This document shows positions 20,311 to 31,699 of a stretch of 64,000 nucleotides of DNA, piece by piece. The stretch spans positions 95,561,953 to 95,625,952 of the forward strand of contig NC_080423.1 in NCBI RefSeq assembly GCF_029873635.1, read 5' to 3'. The stretch comes from Malania oleifera. Its lineage: Eukaryota > Streptophyta > Magnoliopsida > Santalales > Ximeniaceae. The notes beneath the pieces were generated by a model. It did not search any database. It saw only the letters and a program-made list of their open reading frames with translations, and was not told the origin of the DNA. Every line of letters begins with the position of its first letter. The stretch's first letter is position 1. The position numbers and the translations under genes are program-made.

Positions 20311-22960
20311 ACGCAAACCATCCTAATTCATAGAAACCAATGAATTGAAAAAGTGGGAAGTGGAATGAACACTATTTACAAAATCTATGAAATAAATTTG
20401 TATGATATGAATATTATAATGTATGAAGTGAAGACACATCCTAAATCTATTCATGCAATGATTTTACAAAATGCATGTGGATTGTTTCCTATCACTATTG
20501 ATGGTATGCATACAATGCATAAAGATGCATAAATTTCCTCTTTAGGTATGCCCGTGAACCAATGCCTATCCAATCAACAAACAAGTTTCTGAAACCAATC
20601 TTTGCCATATCTCGATTAAGTTTATTATTTTTCAAATTTCAATTTTTGGAGAAGAAAGTTCATGTGTTTACCAATGATGCCCCTTCAAAAAATTATGATT
20701 TTGAACAAAAAATACCACCTGCATTGTCTAATGTGAGTGCCCATAGGTCTTGTCCTCCTAAAACTTGACATGACATTTGCCCCAAGCCACTTGTAATCAA
20801 ACTACTCAACTTGACCTATTTATTTCAAGAATGTTGATTATCAAATGCTTCACCTAATTTCCCTAATGATGGTACCTTCGAAAGGACTGCACTCTTAATA
20901 TTTAGATTATTTTGAAGTTAAATAAATAAGTATGCAATTAGATAACACAATATCATTAGGAATTCAAATGAAATGCTCAAACCTATCTATTTACTTAGTT
21001 TTTGTGCTTGTTTAACAGGAAGTGGCTTTACCAATACTCTGATGTTGTGTAGCCTTGATGTTAACCTAGAGAATCAAATCAACAGGCAAAAACCTTTCAT
21101 TTTTTTTTTAGCTCCAAACTTCCCTTCTTCATTGCCTTATTATGGGAAAATTAAAATGAACATTGCCCATCTACTACATCCACCTTTTCATTATTCCACT
21201 GTACATTTGATGTCAACTTCCAATAATACCTTCTTGATTTGTGTTCCATGGCCTATTTCAGCCTTTCCATCCTAAATTGCAATCAGTGTCTTATTGGGTA
21301 TTTTGATTAATATTCCAATCTTAGGGTGAACTTTAAGACATGGGGACGAAATGTAGGCTAAGGATATAGGTTTTTAGAAGAACGGAGAAACTAAGGCTCA
21401 AAAACCCCTTCCCAAAGTGACATTTAAACCCCTAATGATGCAAAAAGTTGACCGAACTTATTCTCAGAACAAGCTGTCTATATACCTTATTAGGATTAGG
21501 TCATAACATATTTCAAACTCTAATGAGTTTAACAATTCATTTGAGGTACTAGCACATACCAATCAGGTTAGGAATTTTCTTTTTGACCGTAATATAGGCT
21601 CAGGGTATGGGCTAAAGAAGAAAATATTTTAATAAGGCTCAAAGTCACCAATTTTATTAGGGTAACATTAGTCAAGGATCACTTATGGAGTATGTCCCTA
21701 ATCATTTTTCCTTCTTTTTTCTCTTTTTTTTTTTTTTTTGTATTTCCCTTCTTTTACTATATCTTTTGTTTTTCCTTTTGTGAAGGGATCGTGGTTCCCC
21801 TTTTTATTTGGGGTTCACTTGAGCTTTATATTAATCTTCTTGAAATTGCCCAAGTATGGGGGGTGATCTTTTTATGGTGTATTCAATAAATAATTTTTTT
21901 AGGATCAACAAGGCTAGCAAGGGATTTCTTCTTTGATTTTCTTTTTGTAGTAGAAAGATGGTTTACCATCCTTTTGGCAATTACCATTGCCTTAAATGAA
22001 TTGCTAAACACTAGGGGACCCAAACCCAGATTAAATTTTTGGTAAATTGACTTTGAGAAAAAGTTGGTTTAAAATTAAGACTCAAATAGGTTACCCAAGT
22101 GGTAAGTCAATGCATTGTTTGGTTCTTTTTGATATATTGGCCGATCAAAGATGGTCACCCGTCATTTGATAAGGACATTATCATTACACCCTAGGACACT
22201 GACTACAATTAAGAATAAAAAATTCAAAGAACCTTGCTCATTGATCTCATAAAAAGGCACACATGTAACCAAGCAAAATATATATATTTTTTACAACATC
22301 TGAGTTGATAGTGTGTGGTAGGTTGTCTCCATCTATATCATCTAACAAGAGAGCTCCTTTTGATAAGACCCATTATAATTTGAAAGTCATTTCTCGCGGG
22401 GATCCTTATGGACTGTCAATATCTTTTTCCAAACTAGTTAAAATTATCGAGAATGCACTATTGGAGTGGGACCCTTACTAGGCACCAATCAAGAGGGTTT
22501 TCTATTTTTCTATTTTTTTTCCATTTTTTTTTCATTTTTGCCACATTGACCAGATCCTCAAAGCCAATCATCAATTCCACGTCTTCTGTAATGGTAAAAC
22601 CATTTCTTGTATCCCTACACAAAACACAAGTAAAACTCAACAAAATTTGGCAAAAGGTAATAAGTAAAGTATAATATAAAAAGATGAGATTGAAATACAT
22701 TTTATTTCGTTTAAATTAAAAATAATATGAACAAAAAGAATTTATGGGGCATTGTACTCTTATTGACAAGAGTGAAGGAATTCCTAAACATACCTAGGAT
22801 TTCATTGATTTCATCACCACAAGGTACTCAAAAGCATATTTCACTTATTTAATCTAGTTTTCCACTGTCACCTCTATGTCAGATTAATCCACCACCCAAG
22901 TTGAAAACCAGCAAACCTAGCATGAAATTCTACTAAGTGACCATCTTTTCCTTCCTATCC
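20311..22960. other. AT-rich DNA, no gene recognised
   Basis: Scattered short frames (20,562-20,768; 20,973-21,275; 21,692-21,889; 22,453-22,700) have no recognisable domain and no conserved neighbours. Two related phrases (TAGGCTAAGGATATAGG near 21,353 and TAGGCTCAGGGTATGGG near 21,595) hint at an old duplication. It follows the minus-strand gag, where pol would be expected, but I see no pol motif. Confidence 0.55.
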
Positions 22961-22969
22961 TTACTGCTT

Positions 22970-24310
22970 TCCTTTTAGGATTACCATTCACATTATGTTC
23001 TTTTTCATCAAAGACCAGCCACCTTGCATCCCTTAAGGCTTGTACCTTGTACTTAAAAGGTCAACACTTTTCAATTGAGTGACCTAATGCCCCAACATGA
23101 TATTCACATTAAGCATTTGGGTCATACCATTTTGGGTAAAAGGGTTGTAATGGCACACCTGGTATTGGGGTAACTAGTTGGTTTTTCATCAATTGCAGGA
23201 AAAATTCTACGTAAGTCATTGGGATAGGTTGATTTTATGTTCTCTGTGTCTCCCTTGGAAATCTTCTTTCTGAGGCTTGAACATTGTGCTGCCATCTGGC
23301 ATTGCTTCCTCCTAAGGGTGATCATGTATTGCTCATACCTCCCCATTTTTTTCACATTCTTTTCTTCGCAACCCCTTGCCAAATACTAGAGTTGCTCATC
23401 CTTTCCATTTTAAATGTTCCTTCAATTCTTTCTCCAGTGGTTACCAAATCTATAAAACTATGGGGAGTACTTCCAATAAGATGATTGAAGTATGAGTCTT
23501 TGAGGGTGTTGACAAATAAAGAAATTACTTATTTATCCTCAACCGAAGGATGTACCTGTGTTGTCATTTCTCTCCATTGATAAACATATTCTTTAAATGA
23601 CTCACTTGATCTCTTTTCCATATTTTGTAAAGTCATCCTGCCTAGAGCCATTTCAATTACATCCATGTACTGTGCTATGAAGGCATTAGCTAAGTCCTTC
23701 CAAGTGCAAATATGTGTACGGTCTAACTGGATATACCATCTCATGGCTGCCCCAGTCAAATTATCCTAGAAATAATGGATAAGCAACCTATCATCATTAG
23801 AATAAGTAGCCTTCTTTTGGTAATACTTTTTCAAATGAGTGACCAGACATCTGGACCCACTAAACTTTTCAAAGTCTAGAACTTTAAATTTTGAAGGTAA
23901 AACCACATTAGATACCAAACACAAATCAAATGCATCCACTAATCCAAACACATTTGTACCCTCCATAGCTGGTTGGCACTCCTCTAACACCTCATAAATA
24001 CGGTTCACCTCCAGGCTAAGAGCATGTTCTTTGGCTATTTCCCTTCGGTATCAGGAATTATGATTAGTGGTGCTTATGTATTCCCAGTTGGTTGGAACCC
24101 TGGGGCTGATGTCATTGGAATGAATGGGTGCAATCTTGGTCCCAAGCCTATTGTCACATTTACCGACTGCGAGGAAGGATGTCCACTAACTAATGTGAAC
24201 CCTAGTGGAAACAAAGGATCATCTTTAGCCACAAGTTGCACAGTTTTCCCTTTACTTATAGTAGTATCTCCATCAACTTATTCATTTGATCCTTAATCTC
24301 ACGAACATCT
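22970..24310 (-). pseudogene. gag of a Ty3 element, Tat/Ogre-like, minus strand
   Basis: Capsid protein of an LTR retrotransposon. The frame opens around 24,008 and reads MNRIYEVLEECQPAMEG, VVLPSKFKVLDFEKFSG, YSNDDRLLIHYF, stop, LTGAAMRWYIQLD, WKDLANAFIAQYMDV, MTLQNMEKRSSESFKEYVYQ (retrotransposon gag domain, 24,000-23,530). After a stop at 23,529 come LFVNTLKDSYFNHLIGS and VTTGERIEGTFKMERM. Near 23,130-23,040 is PFYPKWYDPNA followed by a CX3HX6HX4C box (CEYHVGALGHSIEKC). Only about four to six stops and one or two shifts break it. This wording is typical of Tat-clade Ty3 gag in eudicots. No protease or polymerase follows it. Confidence 0.78.
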
Positions 24311-25079
24311 TGTTTGATCTCATCATGGCTTTACTCAAGTCCCAACATGCAGTTTTCCAAATGCTCTTACATGATTTTGACCCTTCGTCTGATATTATAA
24401 GGATGCAGGGATAAATTTGTTAGGAGCTAAATTAAACACTCAACAGATGAAGTGTATATAAATCTTAGGTACTAGCAGAGGAAAGAAATCTACTTGCAAG
24501 TTGAGGAAGACAATTCGATTTTGAAACTATGAAGATTTTATATGATGTACATGAAGAGCTAGGTAGGTTTGTGCATGTTCATTAGGGGATATGTGTTTGT
24601 TCTTTGTTTTGGTAATAAGATTGGTTGGAAAAATTGGGGAAAGAAAAGAAAAAAGAAAATAAAAAGAGTGAGCTTTCTTTGTGAATTTTTCTTCGTAATT
24701 TCTTTAGCCATGATTTTAAAAAAAATGGAGTGATGGGGTTTTTTTAAAGAATTTTGATAAAGTGGTTGTTTTATCTGAAACTGAGGCAAGACTTAGCAAC
24801 CAAAGGTCCCATATAAAGAGTGGGAACTACCTAAGGACACAATGGTTGGAAATCTATGAGGATTATTTCGATTGATGCACCAACTTGACCAGATTGCCCT
24901 TCAACTCCTTCTTCAATCACATCAATTCTTTCAATTCAATTACGTTTTTTATGACTTTGTCAGGTTCTAAAATAATGTTAAACCTCTATTTCTTCTTCAT
25001 TATATACCACAACTGAGCTGTCCATGGGGCGATTTGGGCTAATCCAAAATTTTGGCAAAGTAGTGTATATGCCTAAATG
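24311..25079. other. No gene recognised
   Basis: Upstream (on the minus strand) of the gag remnant. A 5' LTR is expected here if the element were complete, but I see no PBS or LTR matching the one at 1,523-4,717. The open frame 24,559-24,789 is Lys/Phe-rich low complexity. Confidence 0.5.
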
Positions 25080-25640
25080 ATTACAGCGAATGCAGTAAGA
25101 TATTTAACAATATTAAATTTACAATAAAATGAAATCAAAATAATATACAACAGAAGAATGGACTAAATCATGTGAAGAAGGATGAAGCTCCTATGCCAAC
25201 CCATGTTGGATTTATTGCTTACAGGTTTTTGTAATTTTAAACAATCCATACTTCCTATGTCAGTAATCACACAACCTCTAAGTGCAACTCCCTTCTGCAT
25301 TGCACCTAATAACTCATGCTATTGGGCTCAATTGCACGACATTCTTGTGGTGTGGGCATGGTGCATGCGCACAAAGTGTATCAACTCATCCTTTGGGTCG
25401 AAAATCATATTCTTATAAAATTCTGAAGCACCATCCTATCGAGTGCCCTCAAGAGAACTCTCAATTTGGGTTATGATATCACCAACTTTGACTTCAACCA
25501 TGTAGATTAATGGCAGCACACTACGTACCCGTCTCTCTCCCTCAGCTTTGTTCTAAGGAGGTATGACAACTTCTTCATGCTCAATTGCATAATCGTGCAG
25601 TCCACCCACCTCATTCAGCCCCTTTTTTTCTTCTTCAAAC
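25080..25640 (-). pseudogene. Mutator-like (MULE) transposase N-terminal fragment
   Basis: Read on the minus strand across frames: FYKNMIFDPKDELIHFVRMH, then VIRCNAEGSCT, stop, RLCDY, stop, HRKYGLFKITKTCKQ, stop, IQHGLA, stop, ELHPSSHDLV. This matches the MULE DNA-binding N-terminal region, where a 'GMxFxSKDE' block precedes 'VRC..EGCxWRL.A', then 'xFxIxK' and the HTC/HPS region of plant transposases. Several stops and shifts break it. The DDE catalytic core and terminal inverted repeats are not seen. The assignment rests on motif order, not a search. Confidence 0.5.
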
Positions 25641-26599
25641 TCCCCCCTCCCCCCCCCCCCAAAAAAAAATCGTCTTCTTCCTTTAATTCAAGGTCACCAT
25701 CAATGTCGGGTCACATTGCCACCACAATGTATACCCCCCTCTCGTTCATGATAATTGATGGAACATTTAAAAGTATGATATAGGCATACATGTACTCAAA
25801 CTTTGGCTACCTCTATACTCAATTTATGTTCAAGCTTCATCATGAAAATTGTGGCCAATGTTGTACCCATGCAAATTTGTCTCGTCAGGTACAAACTCTA
25901 TTGACAAAATTTTGGCTGATATAACATTTGGGGCACGTCATTCAAATTAAGAGATGTCTTCACTGGTGAAAAGTGATCGCATAATCTATCCATCTTAGCA
26001 GTATCAAAATCGGTATATGATTGACACTAAAGAAATGTCTCTCTAAGCACAGTTAAAACTCCTTCCATTCTCCTACTTCCAAGTATGCATAGTACAAAAA
26101 TATCTATACATGTCATAATAAGAACTTTATGGGTCGATCCAATGCAATTAAAACATCTTAATCATATTTTATTGGCACATCAACATACATTAGACTACCA
26201 CCACCCATTTGTTGCGGATATCTTGAAGTCAAATCTAAATTATAATCGTTCTAATCGATGCATAATCATTTATTTAATTTCTCTTTTAGACTTTCTAACT
26301 TCATCCTCCTTCTAACTCAAATCACCTTCGTTGACCCTGTTCTATACTAAATACTAGTTGTCCCATGTATAATTTATCTATCAATGTATAATAAAATCGC
26401 AATTTTCTTAGCATACAAACTTGATGTCATTCTCAAATTTCAACACCAAATCTCAGTGGACTCGGAATTTTATGTAATAGATTTTGTTATTTGAAATCCT
26501 TAATTATTGATTACTATCCTAATGATAAATATATTTCTATTAAAATTTCCAAATTTAACCATAATTCTCACTAATAATCTTTTAAAATAATCTAACCAA
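25641..26599. other. No gene recognised
   Basis: Mixed composition with a C-run then A-run at 25,644-25,668. Short frames only. It may be further 5' sequence of the transposase remnant. Confidence 0.45.
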
Positions 26600-27110
26600 T
26601 GTAAATACTAGCCACTATCACTAAAACTTAATTATACTCACTAATAATAACTCAAATATCACTATTTAATATATGCATTGTTCTAAAAGACTGCTAATGA
26701 ATATTAACTATATTTTACGTAAATAAAATTAACCTTAAAATAACAAGACTAATTTTAATTCTTATTATTACAAATCTCCTAATACTTAACTAATCCGACA
26801 TATATATTGCTCACTAGTACTTTTTTTCAAATTAAAAATAATAAATAGCTATCGCTAAAACTTAATTATAATAAGTAATCACTAAGTCGTAAAATTGCTA
26901 GTTTTACTTCTAATTTATCCAAATCACCTAATACTTAACCTAACCGAACACAATTATTGCTTACTAATACTATTTTTAAATTATAAACATTAAATAACTA
27001 TCGTTAAAACTAAAGTACAATTAGTAACCACTAAGTCACGAAATCACCCTTTAATATATGCAATATTCTACGTGACTACTAATAATATTAACTATATTTT
27101 ACATAACTAT
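26600..27110. repeat. Diverged tandem repeat, unit roughly 150-230 bp, two to three copies
   Basis: CTATCRYTAAAAC recurs at about 26,615, 26,848 and 26,997. CCTAATACTTAAC recurs near 26,771 and 26,929. TTAATATATGCAWTRTTCT recurs near 26,664 and 27,051. Unit lengths vary through internal indels. The sequence is extremely AT-rich. Confidence 0.55.
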
Positions 27111-27171
27111 CGATAAAGATATGGAGGTGCCGCCCTCCTTAAAAAATAAAAAATAAAACTATATTTTACAT
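27090..27171 (+). mobile_element. 52-bp LINE 3' end with perfect 15-bp target site duplications
   Basis: AACTATATTTTACAT occurs at 27,090-27,104 and 27,157-27,171. Between them lie 52 bp whose core, ATAAAGAT.GGAGGTGCCGCCCTC, is the 3' end of the minus-strand LINE at 37,443 (read as ATAAAGATAGGAGGTGCCGC there), followed by an A-rich tail. This is a complete target-primed insertion with extreme 5' truncation. Confidence 0.9.
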
Positions 27172-28219
27172 TACTAAAATCAAGAATTTTAAGTGAGTAA
27201 TTTGAAATCAAATTAAGATATTTAAAATTTTAACTAAACTAGTGTAAATATTTTTTTCTCACAAAGATAAATATTAATGCAACTTACAAATTATTTCAAT
27301 TTGACAAAAAAATTTATTTCATAAGTAATAACTAAATTTTTATAAATTCAAAAATATGCTAAATTCCCTTATTACTAACAATTTCAATTGAATATATTTT
27401 ACTAACTAGTTACAAATCAAATTACTTTTATTCCAAGCTTAAACTAAACTAATGTAATTATTTTTTGTTCACAAGAACAAAAATTAACTGCAAATTAAAA
27501 ATTATTTTAATTTAAAAAAATTAATTTTTTTAACAAAACAAATACCTCAATAACAATTTTCTAGCAAAAATTAATTTCTTTTTACTTCGAGTCGACTTTG
27601 TTTCTAATGAAATTTCAACAAAAAATAATTTTTAAGTCATTTAAAGCTATTATTTTCACAATAATATATGATCAAAGTTAAAATAATTTCATGCTTAATT
27701 AAATATTGAAAAATTATAGCACATTAACAAATATTATGATTAAATCACAATAATAACAAACAAATCTTACTTCACATACATAAACCCTAATCATGAAATA
27801 AATTAACAAACATAAACTTTAATTATAAAATACCTCAATAACAATGAAATCAATGTCAAAAATCAAAATTCAAACTTCAAATTTTTGTTTCTATCATAAT
27901 ACTTAACACAAAATCAGAGAAAACTTCAAATTGAGAGAGGATATTTTTGGGTTACCTGATTTGAAGATGAATGAGAATTTATACTAGTGGATGCTTGCTC
28001 ATCTTAATGAAAATGTTCACTAGCAACCTACTTCCGTAGTGTTCAGTGAATGTTGGAGGAAAACGTGAGGAGGAGAAGTAGCGACAGGAAGGAGGAGGGA
28101 GAATGGGTGAAGAGGACACTCTTGCGCCAAATTAACGGAGAAAGAAGGGAGCGACCGATGGTGGAAGAAAAAGAAATCGATTTCTGTATAGATTACAAAC
28201 TTATGGAAAGTTGGTTTAC
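27172..28219. other. AT-rich DNA, no gene recognised
   Basis: No frame beyond about 80 codons. The one at 28,050-28,292 (charged, MLEENVRRRSSDRK) has no recognisable domain. Confidence 0.5.
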
Positions 28220-28400
28220 AGAGGATCTACCGACTTTTTATAAGTCGATTTTCATTGATACTAAAGCGACAACCCTAACTCTCCTATGTTGACACCATGA
28301 AACGGTTAATGATCATTTCAATATTTTAACAAAAATTGACTTTTCATAAGCCAGTTAAGTAGTCAGTTCACTGATTTATCGCTAGTCAATTTCGCTTTAA
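28220..28400. repeat. Short hairpin motifs resembling CACTA subterminal repeats
   Basis: CGACTTTTTATAAGTCG (28,230 region) is a perfect 6-bp-arm inverted repeat. It recurs in weaker form as TGACTTTTCATAAGCCA near 28,338 and CTAGTCAATTTCGC near 28,384. Plant CACTA and Mutator-type DNA transposons carry such clusters near their ends. No CACTA terminus or transposase is seen, so this is only a suggestion. Confidence 0.25.
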
Positions 28401-28490
28401 CACATTTCTGTAAATAAATTTCATACTATAATGTAGATATGTCTTTTAAATTAAAATTGTAAATACTCAAGTTTTTACTATTAAACATAA

Positions 28491-28492
<2 letters not shown>

Positions 28493-28529
<37 letters not shown>
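28493..28529. repeat. (TA)n microsatellite
   Basis: Uninterrupted TA run. Confidence 0.95.
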
Positions 28530-28531
<2 letters not shown>

Positions 28532-28689
28532 AAACTTTTAAATATATATTTGGCACAAAACCATGCATTGTTGTGGGGATTTGATGCAATGATGACCCCG
28601 TAGGAAGTACTCCAAAATTTTTTGAGGGGCATTGGAGGGCTCAAAACGCGTAAAAATCAATCAATCACTTTTGGACCGTTTTGTTTACT

Positions 28690-28995
28690 TGGGTCAAGAA
28701 CGTGTTGAAATTGAAAGTGTTGAATTTATATATATATAAAATTTGGTTTGAAAATGAAATTGAATTGGGTTTCAAGGGCTGTCTGCACAGACCATAACCT
28801 GTAATCCAATTTTAATGACTGGTTCCAAATTGAAAGCGTTGAAGTTATATATCTAAGTTCCAAATGCTACATTCTGCATTTGTTAAAATGGAATTGATTG
28901 ACTTCAGAATTTGTTAAAAATTGAAACTAATTGGCTTTCCGCGGCTGCCTGCTAAGACAACAGCCTGTAATCCTATTTTCATTGATTGGTTTGGA
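28690..28995. repeat. Diverged tandem duplication, about 135-145 bp
   Basis: The series AAATTGAAAGYGTTGAAKTTATATAT, GAATTG, then a CCTGTAATCC.ATTTT.AT.G.TTGGTTY block is read twice. GCCTGTAATCCTATTTTCATT (about 28,960) matches ACCTGTAATCCAATTTTAATG (about 28,797), and GGCTGYCTGC precedes both. Confidence 0.6.
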
Positions 28996-29003
28996 ATAGC
29001 ATC

Positions 29004-29274
29004 AATAATACATCTTACTTCCGTGGATGGTAAGAGTTTTTTGTGAGTCAGCGAAGATCGTGAATGATAATGGAGATGTGTCTCAGGGGTCGGATTGACC
29101 GAACGTTCAACTGATGCACGAAAGCCGTGTCCGCATTCTGGACTTTAGCTGATTAACGAGACCTAGGGAAAGGACGCTAATCCGTAAGTTTGGTGCCGCA
29201 CCAGCGGGTCCGAAGAGCTTGTTGGTGGCTGGAGTTCCTATGTAATCAAATAATAATAATAATACATCTTACTT
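29004..29274 (+). mobile_element. 237-bp retroposon with 17-bp target site duplications
   Basis: AATAATACATCTTACTT lies at 29,004-29,020 and 29,258-29,274. The 237 bp between them are clearly GC-richer than the surroundings (for example CCGCACCAGCGGGTCCG near 29,200) and end in an AAT-rich tail (AATCAAATAATAATAATAAT). Long target duplications plus a simple 3' tail are the signature of LINE-driven retroposition. It could be a SINE, a 5'-truncated LINE or a reverse-transcribed cellular RNA. I see no convincing tRNA-type A box. GTTCAACTG near 29,099 is at best a weak B box. It has no relative elsewhere in the window. Confidence 0.75.
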
Positions 29275-30063
29275 GGATGTTATTTTTTAAAAATGTTAAA
29301 TTTATTCTTATAACTATTAATGTTTATTCTAAAATATTCATCTAACTATCCACACTTATTCCAAAAGACCTTCATAATTATATCAAATTTATACCTATAA
29401 CTCCTCATAATTATTTCAAAATACCTTTATGACGATCTATAATTATCTCAAAATGCTCTTATAGTATTTTATTTTTTTATTTTTTTATTATTTTTTAAAA
29501 AATTTTAAAAATAGAAAACCATGGAGCATACAGATAGTGCATGTCCATGACTAGTTATAACAAAAAATATTCAACTTTATTTGAAACTTAGAAAATATTT
29601 TTAAGAAAAAAAAAAAGGGTCAAAGAATTTATATTTTTATATTTAATTATCAAAAAAAGTGAAAAGGAAAATAAAATATATATCAAATCTATTAACAAAA
29701 TCTTGATTTTACATATTTTAATATTTAATTTTTAATCATTATTTTATAAAAAAATTTATAAATCTCTCCTAAAGTTTCAAAAGTGACAAAAATCTACCTT
29801 AACATTTTATTTTTGAAAAACTTACATCTCGTAAAAGAATCTTTTGTAAAATACAAAAAAAATCTTAGTATCTTCTTGGCAAGCTTCAATGTCTTTTTAT
29901 CAAAGGTCAATCTCTTTTATGAGCTTTATACTAAAATTACTACAAAATAAGAAAGAAAAAAAAATAATAATAATAATAATATATTAATAATTACAAATAT
30001 ATAATAATTAAATCATGAATTCTACAAAAACCAATAAACAACTGCTACCACAACAACAACAAC

Positions 30064-30106
<43 letters not shown>

Positions 30107-31289
30107 GAAAATGACAATCATTATAACTAATACAAATTAATAAATTATAATAATAATAATAATAATAATAATATGTTATCATTATTATTAAGAACCTTTA
30201 AAATATTATGGTTCAAAAAATGAAAACTTTTTAACAAAATTATTATTAAATTAAAATTTGAAAGATCGTGAAATTAAATGACTTTGTATAAAGTACATTT
30301 TTGAAAAATAAACTATTTTTCTTTCCATTATACCCACGAATTAAGAATGCCAACATCTCAAAAATATGATTCCCACTATTCTATGTGAATACCAAATACT
30401 GTAATCGTGCTCCTCCAAATTTATATACTATATAAGTTTCGACTTGAGTTAAAAAAATTTAAAATTAAATGGGAAGTGATCTACCTGTTATATAGGTCAA
30501 GCTCAACCAGCCTTTATTTGACTGGAATTTTCTTTTTTTCTTTTTAAAGATTCCCAATTGAGATTTCTTGAACCAAAGACCCAGTTAGCTGTTATTCTTT
30601 GACTGGCTTGAGGATTCTTGAACCCAAAGCCAACTTTTTATTGAGTATTTGCAGCCCACATAATTCTAAATTTAAGACTCCAAATCCATGCATTCGTATT
30701 TAGCATTAGCATATCGACAATAAAGATAAAGAGAGAAAAGATGATCAATCACCAGGCGGCCAAGGATAGAACTTGAGAAATAATTTACGTCTCTCGTAAT
30801 ATAAGAACATGTATATCATGGAGAACTCCATAGTTCCATCCTCCTGATACTTGATTAGCCAGTTCAGTACCATGACCAATCTCAAATCATTCCATGCCAA
30901 CATTTGTATTTTTTGGGCTTGTTTCCACTATAGTATTATGTGATATCTGCATAAGATTTTGAATCGTAATTTCACTTGAGACGAATAAAATTTTACAAGC
31001 TCACTATTTATACAGGAAGAATCCCAAATGTCAACTAATCTTCTAGTACTACTTTTGAACCCTCGTATGAGAACAAATGCATGGCATTTCTGTAGCTTAT
31101 TTCGGCAATCTCTTCCTTTGTCATCTCGAGCAAAGATGCAACATAAAAGAGTACCTGCAGCTCAACCATATCGGAAAATGTTTGGTATAGTGAACCAATG
31201 AAGGTTTGGCATGATGAAGTAGGATATATAATTTTGGATTTAACTGAAAGAGTCCAACAAGCAATACTAGCTCCTCTTCCATTTCAAGA
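29275..31289. other. AT-rich DNA with (AAT)n tracts, no gene recognised
   Basis: (AAT)n tracts lie at about 29,963-29,986, 30,064-30,105 and 30,148-30,172. No frame with a recognisable product. Confidence 0.6.
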
Positions 31290-31690
31290 TTTTTTTTTCC
31301 TTCTATGATATAAAACCTAAACTACATAACAATAGTACAAAAATGCATGTGTTGAGAGTAAGATAACTATAAGCTCAAAATCCCCAGGTCTAAATCCAGA
31401 TAGAACCCCAAAAGCCCATAACAGCTCTGAATAATCTCAGATAACAGAAGTCTTAACTCACTCCTCAGCCCACAACACCGAAAACAGCTCCCCAACAACA
31501 AATCTATAAAACCCCACCCCTTCAACCAACCCACACACCCCCGACCCTCCAAAAAAAAAAAATGAGAGTCAGGAAGCCCACCAACTCATTCAGAGGGAAG
31601 ACTCTTAACTTGTACCATTGTCCATTGTCTTCAGCTCAGAAATCCCCAACAGTCCAACAGATGTTCACTATTGCCTAACCTAAGATAAGG
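31290..31690 (-). mobile_element. Probable LINE 3' untranslated end, minus strand
   Basis: The minus strand is G/T-rich (GGGGAGCTGTTTTCGGTG, GGGTTCTATCTGGATTTAG). It ends in TATCATAGAAGG and an A-run (T-run at 31,291-31,298). This resembles plant LINE 3' regions. The frame 31,367-31,552 has no domain. Confidence 0.35.
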
Positions 31691-31699
31691 CCAAAAGCA

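Noticed and set aside
29021-29257. Ribosomal or other structural RNA fragment
   Set aside because: AACGAGACCT matches an 18S rRNA 10-mer, but the flanking bases do not continue the match. No known RNA fits by eye.
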